64,000 bases of DNA from Chitinophagaceae bacterium (GCA_023251255.1 JAHEZD010000022.1:1-64000); one strand, 5' to 3'; shown: positions 10,501-18,678, counted from the first letter of the stretch. Notes: generated by a model not told the origin, from the sequence alone. Translations and numbers: made by a program.

Positions 10501-12420
10501 TTACCTGCCACATTAACCACTTGGAACTTTGGCAGCAGTGGCACGGGTACCGGCAATACCATCACGCATACGTTTACACAGGTAGGTACTTATGTGGTTA
10601 CGATGAATGCCTTGAACCCCGGTGGCTGCACTTATGAGGCCACCAAAAACATTGTTGTGCGTGGTCCAACAGGTACCTGGCAGTACGACCATGGAAACGT
10701 CTGCAATACTACCCCTGTAAGGTTTACCGTAACTGCCACTGGCACTGACAGCATCAAATACAATTTTGGCGATGGTAGTTTCTTAACAACAAGCTCCACC
10801 ATTATTTACCATCCCTATACACAGGCTGGTGCGTATGTTCCCACAGCTACCTTGTATTCCAGTTTGTCCAACACCTGCACAGTTCTGCTACAGGGAGCGG
10901 ATACGATAAAAGTGGATTTTGTGAAGGCTGGCTATAAGTTTATCAAGCAGGAAAGTTGCGGCTCCACCAATGTGCTGTTCACGGATACTTCTAGGCATTT
11001 TCTGAACATCAGCAGTTGGCAATGGAAATTTGGCGATGGGGGAACAAGCAATTTGCAGAACCCCCAACACAGTTATACGGCTACCAATACCTGGACCATA
11101 CAGTTGGTCACCACCACTGTTTCAGGATGTACGGACACTGCCACCTACAGTGTATATGTGAAGGTGAACAATAAGCCAAGCAATGCCATTGTTGCTTCAT
11201 TGCAGGGCTGTGCCACACAGGAGGTGAACTATACTGCACAGAATGTTTCTGTGGATGGTATTGCTTTCAATAACTGGGCATTCTCCAATGGGGTAACCAT
11301 TAACGGTTCACCTGTAACCAACACGTATATTTTGCCCGGCACCTATACTGCTACCTTGATTTCAGGAACCATTTACGGGTGTACCGATACTGCTGTACAA
11401 AGCATTACCATTAACCCCACCCCTATTATTGCTGCACCCAATGACCAGTTAATCTGCAAGGGGCAATCATTGCAGTTAACAGCATCTAGTGCTGCTACTA
11501 CCATTACATGGGCACCCATTAATGGCACATTGAGCTGCACTGCATGTACCACTACCACTGCTACGCCTTTAACCACCACACAGTATATTGCTACAGGTAC
11601 CAATAGTTTTGGTTGCAGCGGCAAGGACAGTGTGATCATTACCGTAGCGCAGCCCATACATATTGTTGCTTCCCCCAACGATACCATCTGTATTGGAAGT
11701 TCCTCGCAATTATCGGTTACAGGTGCAAGCACTTATGCCTGGACACCAGCAGCAACGTTGTCACAGGCCAATACGGCTGCGCCTTTGGCCACACCAACGC
11801 TTACTACCCAATACCAAGTAATTGGTTTTGACAACCATAACTGCTTCCAGGATACGGCCCATGTAACGGTGGCTGTTGGTCAGTACCCCACCATTAGTTT
11901 GGGTGCAGATCAAGTGTTGGCAACAGGAACAAAGCTTCCATTAATCTCCAGTTTCACCAATGGGCCGATTACCAATTGGAGCTGGAGCCCAGCCACGGAC
12001 CTAAGTTGCAGTACCTGCCCGCAACCAGTGGCCACCATTAAGAAACCGGTATGCTATGCAGTTACTGCCAGCAACCTGTACAAGTGTGCTGCGAGGGATA
12101 CGGTATGCATCAAGGTATTCTGCGAAGGCTCGCAAGTGTTCATACCCAATGGTTTTACGCCTGATGGTGATGGTATCAATGATATATTGATGGTGCGTGG
12201 CTCGGGCATCAAAACAGTGAAGAGCTTCCGCATATTCAACCGCTGGGGGCAGGTGGTATTCGAGCGGAGCAATATCAGTCCGAATGATGCCGCACAGGGC
12301 TGGGACGGCAAAGTAAATGGTGTTGCGGCCCCGCCTGAAGTGTATGTGTACACTTGTGAGGTTACCTGTGACAATGATGTGAGCTATGTGTACAAGGGGA
12401 ATGTGGCGATATTGAAGTAA
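4564..12420 (+). CDS. Giant PKD/Ig-like repeat surface protein with type IX secretion (type B) C-terminal sorting domain
   Basis: About 2,618 residues from this start. A signal peptide (KLLLLALVMGVGIWGWGQ) is followed by many Cys-containing Ig-like modules (recurring CAGS/CTGT and YTYQWQSSTDGGTTW motifs, roughly residues 30-1500). A C-terminal half rich in PKD domains follows, each with a W-N-F-G-D-G-like strand. The last 95 residues (VFIPNGFTPDGDGINDI, FRIFNRWGQVVFE, GWDGKVNG, YVYTCEV) are the gliding-motility-associated C-terminal domain that directs type B cargo through the type IX secretion system. The likely role is adhesion or surface motility, like SprB. ATG at 4564 gives a normal-length signal peptide; ATG at 4498 would add 22 residues. 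A PorP/SprF gene follows after 60 bp. Confidence 0.9.
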   Translation: MKQGRNDTAYRKLLLLALVMGVGIWGWGQTITTSTSPDLCPGGSVILTASNPPGGASFVWQESGNPISGATSQTYTATTAGVYTVLVNGTAYPNSITVTTNPNPVANFTSTPSSQCSNVPVNFSNASTGAANYTWNFGDANSGGNNTSTATSPAHTFIGTNGNSNQGFTVSLTAISNVGCTNTVTENVTTKQIPSTKLGGPSPSTYNGLSYFRQCSAASSASLNFTNQSTTTSSNTSYTIIWGDNTADYTSTSFAAPASHTYNIGTYTLQFIVSGNNGCTETSTYYVFVGSNPAVGLGNPGNSTICTGTSLTFPISSTGSNSPGTTYTVTFNDGSSPTTYTHPAPPDVSHMFAITSCNTNSGTYNNSFSATIQASNPCLTSTASVVPIYVSQKPVATFSISPKDTACINATTTFTNTGGLSNYVDNGTCSQGSSVWTISPSTGWTIMSGTLGNDFGLTDPSVWANASLSLAIKFTTLGVYTIKLKVGNPNCGLDSITKTICVNPIPIASFTTDKISGCAPLTVTATGTTNSPNCGNNTYVWSVGYIASAGCTPNTSSVTYVGGTNSSSANPQFQFNNPGTYTISLVATSPGGSCTSAATTQQIVVKSKPTVSVIGGSSTVCQNGTVSPTVTVGNCNSSTAATYVWSFPGATPSTSTSANPGSIVYNSSGPQTITLDVTNECGTTTVTKSITVTQAPDVSVPSNLTLCAGSPTGTLTFGSSVTGTTYTWTNSNTAIGLAANGSATSASPNIPSFIATNATSSPITATINVTPVNGCNGSPSSFTITVNPKPAKPTVTRPVSYCLNETAVPLTATATGSNTLNWYDNNALNNGSTTAPTPVTTSAGTFTYYVNQENSYTCKSDTSAIPVTVSPLIVNNAIASDQTLCTGTAANTLTQQGSISGGTGTYTYQWQSSTDGGTTWNNISGAVSPSYSPGNVTVTTKYRRIATSSCTDISNAITITILGSLGNYDVTAAQTICEGTAPALLDGAAPTGGTGTFTYTWESSLNNSTWTTIASATGEDYQPPVLATTTYYRRKTTSGLCAAYSPSVMVTVNPKPVIKSIPDTLFCNNTNIGSIAFSSTPNSNVTYAWTNDNINIGLAVSGTGNLPAFTTSNAASPKVPLTGNINVVPTYTNATVGCAGNPLNFKIIVLPTIAISTISNESVCSGSTIPPLTPTNDAGTFTGSTVTYSWTVSGTGTSLTAGNGSSIPSYTTNNTGAADLVTTIGVTPLYSFNGKTCSGTPTSYTVTVRPSTPSANAGPDISLCSSSTYTMQAVLAAGSTGNWTQFSGAAAGITAAASPTTQVTGLAANNTYQFIWTVTGVATCPGTTDTVTIVDYPALVNQINNAPQTICATQSITITGQVPTGGTGTYAYQWQQSADNITWADIVGQTTQNLTFTPTTSIYVRRKVVSLPCTEFSVSTLITVQPAISNNTASADQAVCINNAASAIIGSIATGGNGVVTYQWQQSTDGGITWTNIAGATLKDYNPGTIAVTTKYRRVASTNLCFGPQGNTSNVVTVSVNPDARALYTFTKDKDCAPFNINSAVIQPTIYAAQNSLYNWYANGTSIGSGTTFPGYVLTTPGDSIIIKLVAISQFGCKNDSMEHKFYSVPKPATAFTLSDTVGCGPLTVSFVNTTPNISLFTYLWDFGNTTTSTLAQPNAVTFATNPTYNDTTYTVKLNAITACETVTVSKSIRVKSKPKAVFTPNKSTGCSPMTVLFTNSSKGIGVSYIWNFGDGSASVPVTTNAAQTHTFFTGVQDTFNVKLVAINECGNDTLIYKVVVAPNQVHLDFAVNGNQSQGCKPHTVSFINASSGATTFQWNFGDGNFTNTIKNIDTVLHTYTQVGTYTVTLKASNGCSDTTSTETIQVFNSPIANFTAVPLTACIGDSIHFTNQTDTATSLLWNFRDNFTSTLVNPAHAYATAGTYNVQLKAFRQYSSGLTCLDSISKSITIVAKLPGLFTVTDTVSNCVPFTTTFTNQSLPATLTTWNFGSSGTGTGNTITHTFTQVGTYVVTMNALNPGGCTYEATKNIVVRGPTGTWQYDHGNVCNTTPVRFTVTATGTDSIKYNFGDGSFLTTSSTIIYHPYTQAGAYVPTATLYSSLSNTCTVLLQGADTIKVDFVKAGYKFIKQESCGSTNVLFTDTSRHFLNISSWQWKFGDGGTSNLQNPQHSYTATNTWTIQLVTTTVSGCTDTATYSVYVKVNNKPSNAIVASLQGCATQEVNYTAQNVSVDGIAFNNWAFSNGVTINGSPVTNTYILPGTYTATLISGTIYGCTDTAVQSITINPTPIIAAPNDQLICKGQSLQLTASSAATTITWAPINGTLSCTACTTTTATPLTTTQYIATGTNSFGCSGKDSVIITVAQPIHIVASPNDTICIGSSSQLSVTGASTYAWTPAATLSQANTAAPLATPTLTTQYQVIGFDNHNCFQDTAHVTVAVGQYPTISLGADQVLATGTKLPLISSFTNGPITNWSWSPATDLSCSTCPQPVATIKKPVCYAVTASNLYKCAARDTVCIKVFCEGSQVFIPNGFTPDGDGINDILMVRGSGIKTVKSFRIFNRWGQVVFERSNISPNDAAQGWDGKVNGVAAPPEVYVYTCEVTCDNDVSYVYKGNVAILK

Positions 12421-12468
12421 TAGGTAATAGGTCATGGTTCATGGGCGATAGCTATGAACCATTAACCC
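12421..12468. repeat. Dispersed GGTTCAT/ATGAACC palindrome
   Basis: Imperfect inverted repeat with GGTTCAT and ATGAACC arms in the gap between the giant surface gene and sprF. Related sequences lie at 52518-52590 and 56169-56234. The gap is 60 bp and holds nothing else. Confidence 0.7.
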
Positions 12469-12480
12469 AAAACATTTTTT

Positions 12481-13512
12481 ATGAGAAGAATTTTATTTTT
12501 CACCATGCTCCTGCTTACGGCAGGATTGCATGCCCAGGACTTTTCCTTCTCCCAGTTCTATGAGAAGCCCCTGCTACGCAACCCTTCCTTGGCAGGTGTG
12601 TTTGATGGGGATATCCGTGTGGCGGGCATCTTCCGCAACCAATGGCAGAGCGTGACCGTTCCTTACCAAACAACTGCAGCCAGTGCGGAAGTGAAATTCC
12701 CGATAGGCAATGCCAATGACTATTTAACGGTGGGGCTGGAGATGACCAATGATGTGGCAGGTGACATCAAGTTGAAGCGGACGCAGTTGCTGCCTGTAAT
12801 CAACTTCCACAAGTCACTGAACGAGGAATATGATAGTTACCTATCCGTGGCATTCATGGCCGGCAGTGTAAGCAGCCAGTTCGATGCCACCAAGCTTCAA
12901 TTGGATGACCAGTTTGTTGCGGGTGCATTCAATCCCAACAATGCTACACAGCAAGTCTTCAAAAGCACGGGCATCAACTATTGGGACCTTGCCACAGGTG
13001 TTACTTACAGTATGGGCTTTGGTGATATGAACACCAATACTTTTTATGTGGGCGCATCCATGTTCCATGTGAACAAGGCCAAGGTTGGCTTCTATGCCAA
13101 TAATGAAACCACCACCCTGCAACAGAAGTTTACCCTGAACACCGGACTGACCACGCAAACGGGTGATTACAACCGGTTAGTGTTCTTTGCGGACTATTAC
13201 AAACAGGGGGGCAATTACCAGATTATGGGCGGTGCCCTGTATGGCATAGACCTGTTGCAGCATTATGATACCGATGAAAAGGTATCCCTGTACGTTGGCG
13301 GCTTTTATAGGTGGAAGGATGCCCTTGTGCCAGTGGTGAAACTGAGCGTTTACCGGCTGAATATTGGCCTGAGCTACGATGTGAACACTTCCCAGTTGAA
13401 AACGGCCTCGCAATCAAGGGGTGGTTTTGAACTGAGTGCCAGTTACTATGCCAAGTTGAGGATCAGGAATGAAGGTGCGGAAAAGGTGAGGTGCGTGAAG
13501 TTTGTGTTCTAA
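12481..13512 (+). CDS. PorP/SprF family type IX secretion outer-membrane protein
   Basis: 343 residues with a signal peptide (MRRILFFTMLLLTAGLHAQD). The start of the mature protein, FSFSQFYEKPLLRNPSLAGV then GIFRNQWQSV, is diagnostic of the PorP/SprF family, 14-stranded-barrel-like proteins that attach or export one partner surface protein. The gene follows the giant PKD protein by 60 bp on the same strand, the arrangement of sprB-sprF and related pairs, so it most likely helps deliver or anchor that protein. The C-terminus (AEKVRCVKFVF) ends in an aromatic residue, as outer-membrane barrels usually do. Confidence 0.9.
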   Translation: MRRILFFTMLLLTAGLHAQDFSFSQFYEKPLLRNPSLAGVFDGDIRVAGIFRNQWQSVTVPYQTTAASAEVKFPIGNANDYLTVGLEMTNDVAGDIKLKRTQLLPVINFHKSLNEEYDSYLSVAFMAGSVSSQFDATKLQLDDQFVAGAFNPNNATQQVFKSTGINYWDLATGVTYSMGFGDMNTNTFYVGASMFHVNKAKVGFYANNETTTLQQKFTLNTGLTTQTGDYNRLVFFADYYKQGGNYQIMGGALYGIDLLQHYDTDEKVSLYVGGFYRWKDALVPVVKLSVYRLNIGLSYDVNTSQLKTASQSRGGFELSASYYAKLRIRNEGAEKVRCVKFVF

Positions 13513-13707
13513 ATTTTGGGAAAGGGCTACAGGACATGAATGAAGCTGCAGTGGTATCATACACTTGCAAGATTTAAACTATTGGGTAGTTAAATATCCA
13601 GCTTAGATAAAAGCCAAATTGTATCCTTCATTGGAATGGTGCCAACGCCACTGAAGCCTAATATTCATCCTAAAAGCTTGAACCCTAAATACCATCCTCC
13701 CAGAATT

Positions 13708-14196
13708 CTAATTTGTTTTTGTTGATGTAGGCTTTATCTGTAATTCTTCCCAAGGGGTGGAGCCATCCTTTTCACGGGTGAAGATAAAGTCCTTGCTCTC
13801 GCCAATTACAATTTCGGCTGTAGTATAAACGATGTTGCCTTTTAGTAGGTGACCACCAATGGTTTTGCCAGTGCTATCACTAATGCTGATATGTATATGG
13901 GAGCCATTGCTGCTCACCGTACCCACCAATGATACAATTTCAAAATGGCCTTGGGCAACTGATCCATCTTGCTGGTTAGCAAAACGTATATTGGTTTGTG
14001 TAAGGCTGCCCACACAGGTAACGATATAACCAGCAACAATTTTTTCCCTTGCCACAAAAGCTTCTATTTCCTGCCTCAAATCCTGACCGGGCCTTAAACG
14101 AAAAGCGTGGGTAATGTTATTGGTTTGTGGTTGCATAGCTGGCCTGTTTTTGCATTGGAGAAACAAGATAGCAACAAAGATGAGCCAATGTTTCAT
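13708..14196 (-). CDS. PPC-domain (DUF296) putative lipoprotein
   Basis: 162 residues. The N-terminus MKHWLIFVAILFLQCKN looks like a lipoprotein signal with Cys15. It is followed by a PPC/DUF296 domain from about residue 28: HAFRLRPGQDLRQEIEAFVA, then TCVGSLTQTNIRFAN and GTVSSNGSHIHISISD, ending in GESKDFIFTREKDGSTPWEEL. In plants PPC domains occur in AT-hook proteins. Bacterial stand-alone versions form trimers and their role is not settled. An exported PPC domain is somewhat unusual. It is isolated, with 195 bp of featureless sequence on the side facing sprF. Confidence 0.75.
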   Translation of the reverse strand: MKHWLIFVAILFLQCKNRPAMQPQTNNITHAFRLRPGQDLRQEIEAFVAREKIVAGYIVTCVGSLTQTNIRFANQQDGSVAQGHFEIVSLVGTVSSNGSHIHISISDSTGKTIGGHLLKGNIVYTTAEIVIGESKDFIFTREKDGSTPWEELQIKPTSTKTN

Positions 14197-14249
14197 GAGC
14201 TATATTTAATTCGCTATGCTCTAAAAGTATGCAGGTTTGTATATTGCAG

Positions 14250-14696
14250 CTATGCAGTTACCAATTTGTTCACGCTCCTGTAAACAAATGAATTGCAGAT
14301 ATGCCTGCGTGCAAACCTTGCCTGTGAAGGGGCATTCACCAACTTTACATAAGTGTTCTTGGGCACATCGAAATACTCGTAGGTATTGCCATCGGAGAAG
14401 TCGATACTCAATGTAACGCCCTTGTACTGGAAGTCGTCAATGTTTGCTTCATTGATGGTTTCGTTGTACTGTTCCAAAGTGGCTTCAATGGTTTCTGGGG
14501 CAATGCTTACCAAGAAATGATAGGCTTCGATTACCTTCTTGCTCCTTTCTTCTGCAGCCATTTTTTCCTCCTCATTATCCTGGAACTTGTCGGGATGGCA
14601 ATCCTTCATAGCGTTCCTGTAAATGGTTTTCAAATCCTTTAATTCTGCATATTGTGTTACACCCAGTAATTTTCTGTAACGTTCTATTTTGCTCAT
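14250..14696 (-). CDS. J-domain protein with C-terminal KTSC domain
   Basis: 148 residues. The N-terminal 70 residues form a DnaJ-type domain with the essential HPD tripeptide (KDCHPDKF) between helices II and III, so it should stimulate an Hsp70 ATPase. The C-terminus (YKGVTLSIDFSDGNTYEYFD, VPKNTYVKLVNAPSQARFA) matches the small KTSC domain found in many uncharacterised bacterial proteins. Combining the two suggests a specialised co-chaperone, but the client is unknown. The genes on either side are not related in function. Confidence 0.75.
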   Translation of the reverse strand: MSKIERYRKLLGVTQYAELKDLKTIYRNAMKDCHPDKFQDNEEEKMAAEERSKKVIEAYHFLVSIAPETIEATLEQYNETINEANIDDFQYKGVTLSIDFSDGNTYEYFDVPKNTYVKLVNAPSQARFARRHICNSFVYRSVNKLVTA

Positions 14697-14862
14697 AATG
14701 GCGGCGAAGATAGGGGAAACGGCTTTAGTGGGGAAACCGCCAGTGATAGGGCAGTAACCGTTATTATTTGAAAGCCGTTTGCAAGCAAATGGATTTATCT
14801 GCCATTAATTGCGCGAATGATCACAAATAGAACACCCATGCTTTATTTGTGACCATTGATGG

Positions 14863-16143
14863 CTAGGCCTGCTGCGCACCTTTCAGGATCTTGTTGCCAA
14901 GGGCACATTGGAGGCAGTTCCTGTCCTTGCAGTAATGATTGGAAAGCTGTATCAAGGCTTGGGAATCCATGGCATTACTGTTCTCAATGCCCATTTTTTT
15001 CCACGCTTTGGTGAGATTGTTCTGTTCTGGCGAAAGTTCCGCCAGCCAACGGATGGCTTTTTCCTTGTACCGTTCTTCCTTTGTATGCAGCCCATAAGCG
15101 AAGAGCACCGGGATGATGGTATTGATGAGGATATTCTCCAGCATCTGGGGACCCATACTTTTTGGCTTGTAGGTGCTGGGCTCATCAAAACGGTAATGGT
15201 AGTGCCAGTAATCGTTGGCAATAACATCGAATTGCTGTTTAAGCTCATTGAGGGTGCCTACTTCCTTGCAAAAGGAGAAAAGGTGGTTGCTATTGTTCAC
15301 AAGCACTGCTAACTGTGCCAGCCGTATGGTAGGGAAAGCCGCTGGCCTCATGCGTAAAAAAGCGGGCACTATATTCAATTGTTGCAGTTTGTATTTCTTT
15401 TGGAGGAACCTGTATTCTTTCTGTAGCATTATGGGGTAATCGTCTTCAAAATCACCGTTCAACAAATTGGCCTGGCCCAACAACAATGCCTCCAATTGGT
15501 GCAACTGCTGCTTGTGTTTAGCCAGTAGGTTTATTGGGATGGTCCTGGCAACCCGTTCAAAAAAAGCTGTGTTCACTTTAATGCCGAAGTTGCCTGCCAG
15601 CATCCACCAAAAAACTTCTTCCCAATGATTGTTGCTTTCTTTGTACAGGTCCAGTACATGCTTTGATTTTGATTCCAGCCTCTCCGCTACCAACCTTTCC
15701 TTCCAAGAAAGCCAGCCAATTTCATTCAGTGCGGGCAGGAACTTATTACAGGGAATGGTTGAACCCTCATTCATCAGGCCCTTGTACCGCTGCAACACTA
15801 CTTTTGCCACACGGTGCTGCAGGACCAATGTGGGCAATGGATTACCAAGGCTATCGGTTACTGGCCTGTCATTTTTCCAGACCACATGAAGAACAACATT
15901 GGCGTAGTTAAGGTCGTATGTGTGCTGGTGCCTGTACCAATCGGAAGCGTTAATGTGCAGTTCAATGTTGCCGACTAAAATAAGTTTACCTACCCTTATG
16001 GAAGCTTCCAAGAAATCCGGTCCCTGATTGACGTTATGGGAACCCTGCTTGATGATTTGTAGCGTTTCGCCATCTTCCGTTTGCAGCTCGGTTTTATTGA
16101 AGTACTGGAACTGCCAAATAAAATGCAATAGATTTTCCGTCAT
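14863..16143 (-). CDS. DUF2851 family protein
   Basis: 426 residues. The opening (MTENLLHFIWQFQYFNKTEL, then GSHNVNQGPDFLEASIRVG and NIELHINASDWYRHQH) is the conserved start of DUF2851, a protein family widespread in Bacteroidota with no established function. The C-terminus carries a Cys cluster (HYCKDRNCLQCALG) that could bind a metal. There are no membrane segments, so it is probably cytoplasmic. It is followed 59 bp downstream-to-upstream by maf on the same strand, but no functional link is known. Confidence 0.85.
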   Translation of the reverse strand: MTENLLHFIWQFQYFNKTELQTEDGETLQIIKQGSHNVNQGPDFLEASIRVGKLILVGNIELHINASDWYRHQHTYDLNYANVVLHVVWKNDRPVTDSLGNPLPTLVLQHRVAKVVLQRYKGLMNEGSTIPCNKFLPALNEIGWLSWKERLVAERLESKSKHVLDLYKESNNHWEEVFWWMLAGNFGIKVNTAFFERVARTIPINLLAKHKQQLHQLEALLLGQANLLNGDFEDDYPIMLQKEYRFLQKKYKLQQLNIVPAFLRMRPAAFPTIRLAQLAVLVNNSNHLFSFCKEVGTLNELKQQFDVIANDYWHYHYRFDEPSTYKPKSMGPQMLENILINTIIPVLFAYGLHTKEERYKEKAIRWLAELSPEQNNLTKAWKKMGIENSNAMDSQALIQLSNHYCKDRNCLQCALGNKILKGAQQA

Positions 16144-16201
16144 AGTTACGTGTTTAACTATGAGGGCGATGCAATATGAAGATAAAGGAGTTTGCTGAAC
16201 C

Positions 16202-16783
16202 CTACAAATTTTGTAATACCTGCACTACCCTACTTATGGGCAATCCCATTACATTGTAGAAATCACCTTTGATGGATTTGATGCCCACCACGCCTATCCA
16301 TTCCTGGATGGCATAGGCACCGGCTTTATCGTAGGGCTTGTACTTGTCAACATAAAACTTGATTTGGTCCAAGGTAAGCGGATGGAACTCCACATCGGTA
16401 ACATCGGCAAAAGCAATCTCACCTCCGCTATGCAAAATAACCACACCTGTAATGACCTGGTGATGGCTGCCTGCTAACGCTGATAGGATGGTGATGGCAT
16501 CGTCCCTATCTTTTGGTTTGCCAATAATTGTATTGTTGAGCACCACAACCGTATCTGCAGCCAGAATGGCTTCATTGGCATGGATACCATGGAAGGCATC
16601 CTGCACATATTTCCTAACCGCTAGTGCTTTTTGTTGGGCAATGTAAACCGGTGCTTCAATAATGGGCATACCAGTTGGGAATGATTCGTCCGTGCCCTGT
16701 ACAATGATTTCAAAAGGAACTTCTGCCCATTCCAATAATTGTTTCCTGCGGGGTGATTGTGAAGCTAGAATGATATTGTTCAT
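16202..16783 (-). CDS. maf: Maf-family nucleoside triphosphate pyrophosphatase
   Basis: 193 residues, normal length. It hydrolyses non-canonical or modified NTPs (typically dTTP/UTP or methylated forms) to the monophosphate and has been linked to control of cell division. Family signatures are visible: ILASQSPRRKQLLEWAEVPF at the N-terminus with the S-x-R-R phosphate-binding motif, then EAILAADTVVVLNN with the catalytic Asp, and GVVGIKSIKGDFYNVMGLPI near the C-terminus. It is cytoplasmic. A UbiA-type gene lies 38 bp upstream on the same strand. Confidence 0.9.
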   Translation of the reverse strand: MNNIILASQSPRRKQLLEWAEVPFEIIVQGTDESFPTGMPIIEAPVYIAQQKALAVRKYVQDAFHGIHANEAILAADTVVVLNNTIIGKPKDRDDAITILSALAGSHHQVITGVVILHSGGEIAFADVTDVEFHPLTLDQIKFYVDKYKPYDKAGAYAIQEWIGVVGIKSIKGDFYNVMGLPISRVVQVLQNL

Positions 16784-16821
16784 TGTTGACTTTTGTTTGG
16801 GTTTGGTTCACCTGAAGCTGT

Positions 16822-17769
16822 TCAGGAAATATAGAACCTAAAGAACAGCATGCTCAATATACCTGTAAGCATGATTACCTTAACAATGGAACTTAGTTGA
16901 TGGAAGTCCTTTGGTGACTGTGCCCTGAACAGTTTCCTGAAAACCCACAGTAACGGCAATATAATAGCGGCAATGCAGTATGCTGCACTGAACCACCACC
17001 TGAACTGCAGAACATACACCTGAACAATAACCAAGGTAACAATCAGTACCACCAACCATACGGCCACGAACACCTTGCTGGCATTGAGGCCCCAAACAAT
17101 GGGCATTGTCCTGCACCCATACCTTCTATCGCCTTCTATGTCCTCCATGTCCTTGATTACTTCGCGGATGAGTGAAATAATGAATGCAAACCCTGCGTAT
17201 AAGAAAGTGAGCCTGGATAACTTATCCGCTTCAAGGGTACTGCCCTTCCGGAAAACATCCAGCAAATGGTTTGTTTCGCAGTAAGTGATTACCAGTATTA
17301 CCCAAGCGGTGAGCAAGGAAATGAGCACATTGCCAATGAGGAATTTCTTTTTGAGCGAAACGGAATAGAAGAACAATAAGATAACACTGACCAGGTTTGC
17401 CAGGCCGAGAAAACGGACACCCGTGCTCAAATCAATATAGAAACCGAACACGATGCCAATAATACTGAGCAGTAAATGCCAAAGGATAGCAGAACGACGG
17501 TTGATTACCTTATCCACAATCACCTTATCGGGTTTATTGATCTGGTCGATGTTCAGATCGAAATAGTCGTTGATGATATTGCCCGCTGCAGCAATGAAGA
17601 CGGAAGCCAATGTAAGCAACACGAAATAAAGTCCATGAACATTGGTCCCGATCCTCGCGTTGTGGAAAATGGGCTTTTCAATGCAATAGAGGAACAATAC
17701 TTGCGTCAATGCGATGAACACCAAATTGGGCCAACGAACCAACTTTAAAAAAGCTGTGGTTAATTTCAA
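16822..17769 (-). CDS. UbiA-type prenyltransferase
   Basis: 315 residues with eight or nine membrane helices. The first Asp-rich motif (GNIINDYFDLNIDQINKPDK) and the second (KDMEDIEGDRRYGCRTMPI) are those of the UbiA superfamily, which joins an isoprenyl diphosphate to an acceptor in the membrane. Sequence style fits the geranylgeranylglycerol-phosphate synthase-like or 4-hydroxybenzoate-like members common in Bacteroidota, but the acceptor cannot be fixed from sequence. It is 26 bp from the KdsC-like gene upstream and 38 bp from maf, so the three probably share a transcript. Confidence 0.8.
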   Translation of the reverse strand: MKLTTAFLKLVRWPNLVFIALTQVLFLYCIEKPIFHNARIGTNVHGLYFVLLTLASVFIAAAGNIINDYFDLNIDQINKPDKVIVDKVINRRSAILWHLLLSIIGIVFGFYIDLSTGVRFLGLANLVSVILLFFYSVSLKKKFLIGNVLISLLTAWVILVITYCETNHLLDVFRKGSTLEADKLSRLTFLYAGFAFIISLIREVIKDMEDIEGDRRYGCRTMPIVWGLNASKVFVAVWLVVLIVTLVIVQVYVLQFRWWFSAAYCIAAIILPLLWVFRKLFRAQSPKDFHQLSSIVKVIMLTGILSMLFFRFYIS

Positions 17770-17795
17770 AATATATGCTTGGCTATTTATTCAAT

Positions 17796-18317
17796 TTATT
17801 GGGACCTAACCGTTACATCTTCATTCCAATGGCCACGGAGCTTCATTGTTTTTTCTATCACATCCCTTGCACAGCCTTCACCACCTTTGAAATTCGAAAT
17901 ATAGTGGGCTATTTCTTTCACTTCATTTACAGCATCTGCTGGGCAGGCGGCAAGCCCGGCATGCTTCAGCACTTCCAAATCGGGGATATCGTCCCCCATG
18001 AACAATATTTGCTGGGGGGCCACCCTGTGCTGCAACATGTAATTTTCCAGTACTTCCAATTTATTGGTCACTTGCATGAACACATGTTCAATGCCCAACA
18101 GGTTCAGCCTGTTCATTACTTCGGGTGAATTGCCGCCACTTATTACCAGAATGCTGTACCCCTTCTTGATGGCCAATTGCAGGGCATATCCATCTTTGGT
18201 ATTCATCCGCCTTGCCATAACACCATCGGGCAGTAGGATTAGGTTGCCATCGGTCAATACGCCATCCACATCAAAAACGAAAGTGGTGATATTTTTGAAA
18301 AGCTCAAGGACGTTCAT
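17796..18317 (-). CDS. HAD phosphatase of the KdsC/YrbI type (KDO-8-phosphate phosphatase)
   Basis: 173 residues. The HAD nucleophile motif FVFDVDGVLTDGNL lies near residue 13. It is followed by KDGYALQLAIKKGYSILVIS with the motif II Ser, and FMGDDIPDLEVL with the motif IV acidic pair. The lack of a cap domain and the length fit tetrameric KdsC, which removes phosphate from 3-deoxy-D-manno-octulosonate 8-phosphate in lipid A core synthesis. Some Bacteroidota members act on other sugar phosphates such as KDN-9-P, so the substrate is inferred. No kdsA or kdsB is in the window. Confidence 0.8.
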   Translation of the reverse strand: MNVLELFKNITTFVFDVDGVLTDGNLILLPDGVMARRMNTKDGYALQLAIKKGYSILVISGGNSPEVMNRLNLLGIEHVFMQVTNKLEVLENYMLQHRVAPQQILFMGDDIPDLEVLKHAGLAACPADAVNEVKEIAHYISNFKGGEGCARDVIEKTMKLRGHWNEDVTVRSQ

Positions 18318-18322
18318 AAAAT

Positions 18323-18370
18323 AATGTGATAATTAGCTGATTCGATAATGTGATAATGATTGAAGCGAAG
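18323..18370. repeat. Dispersed AATGTGATAATTAGCTGA repeat
   Basis: Intergenic sequence that recurs at 57941-57989 in the same form, including the trailing GATTGAAGCG. It lies just upstream of the KdsC-like gene and downstream of the iscX-like gene, so it could form part of either untranslated region. Confidence 0.7.
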
Positions 18371-18438
18371 GGCAGGTTATTATTTTGAATGTTCTGATAA
18401 TATGCACAGGGCATTTAATTGGCAAATTAAAACATTCA

Positions 18439-18678
18439 TTATTTCTGCGCATCCCTCCATTCATATACCCAACTGCTCTGTATCATTTCCAGGTGGCCTT
18501 CGGTGCTTTGCTCACGTGTGCCAACAAAGCCATCAATGGCGAGCACCCATTCCAATAGTTCAGTAAAGCGGATGCGGTAAATTTTGCTCTCGGTAAAATC
18601 ATCGCCAAAACGTTCATAGAGTTTCAGGGCAATATCTTCATAATCGTTCCAATGAATTGGAGGTTCTGTAAAAGCCAT
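18439..18678 (-). CDS. IscX-like Fe-S assembly protein
   Basis: 79 residues from the ATG at 18678. The pattern IHWNDYEDIALKLYERFGDD, then IRFTELLEWVLAIDGF and a C-terminal WVYEWRD is that of IscX, a small acidic helical protein that binds IscS and modulates iron-sulfur cluster assembly. The reading frame stays open upstream to an ATG at 18735. That would add 19 residues containing S-P-L-G-A-R-G, which is the translated form of the palindromic repeat described in the findings, so the shorter start is preferred. No other isc or suf gene is near. Confidence 0.75.
   Translation of the reverse strand: MAFTEPPIHWNDYEDIALKLYERFGDDFTESKIYRIRFTELLEWVLAIDGFVGTREQSTEGHLEMIQSSWVYEWRDAQK

Noticed and set aside
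12001-12435. Long minus-strand frames under the giant gene and sprF
   Set aside because: Shadows of strongly supported plus-strand genes with no protein family resemblance.
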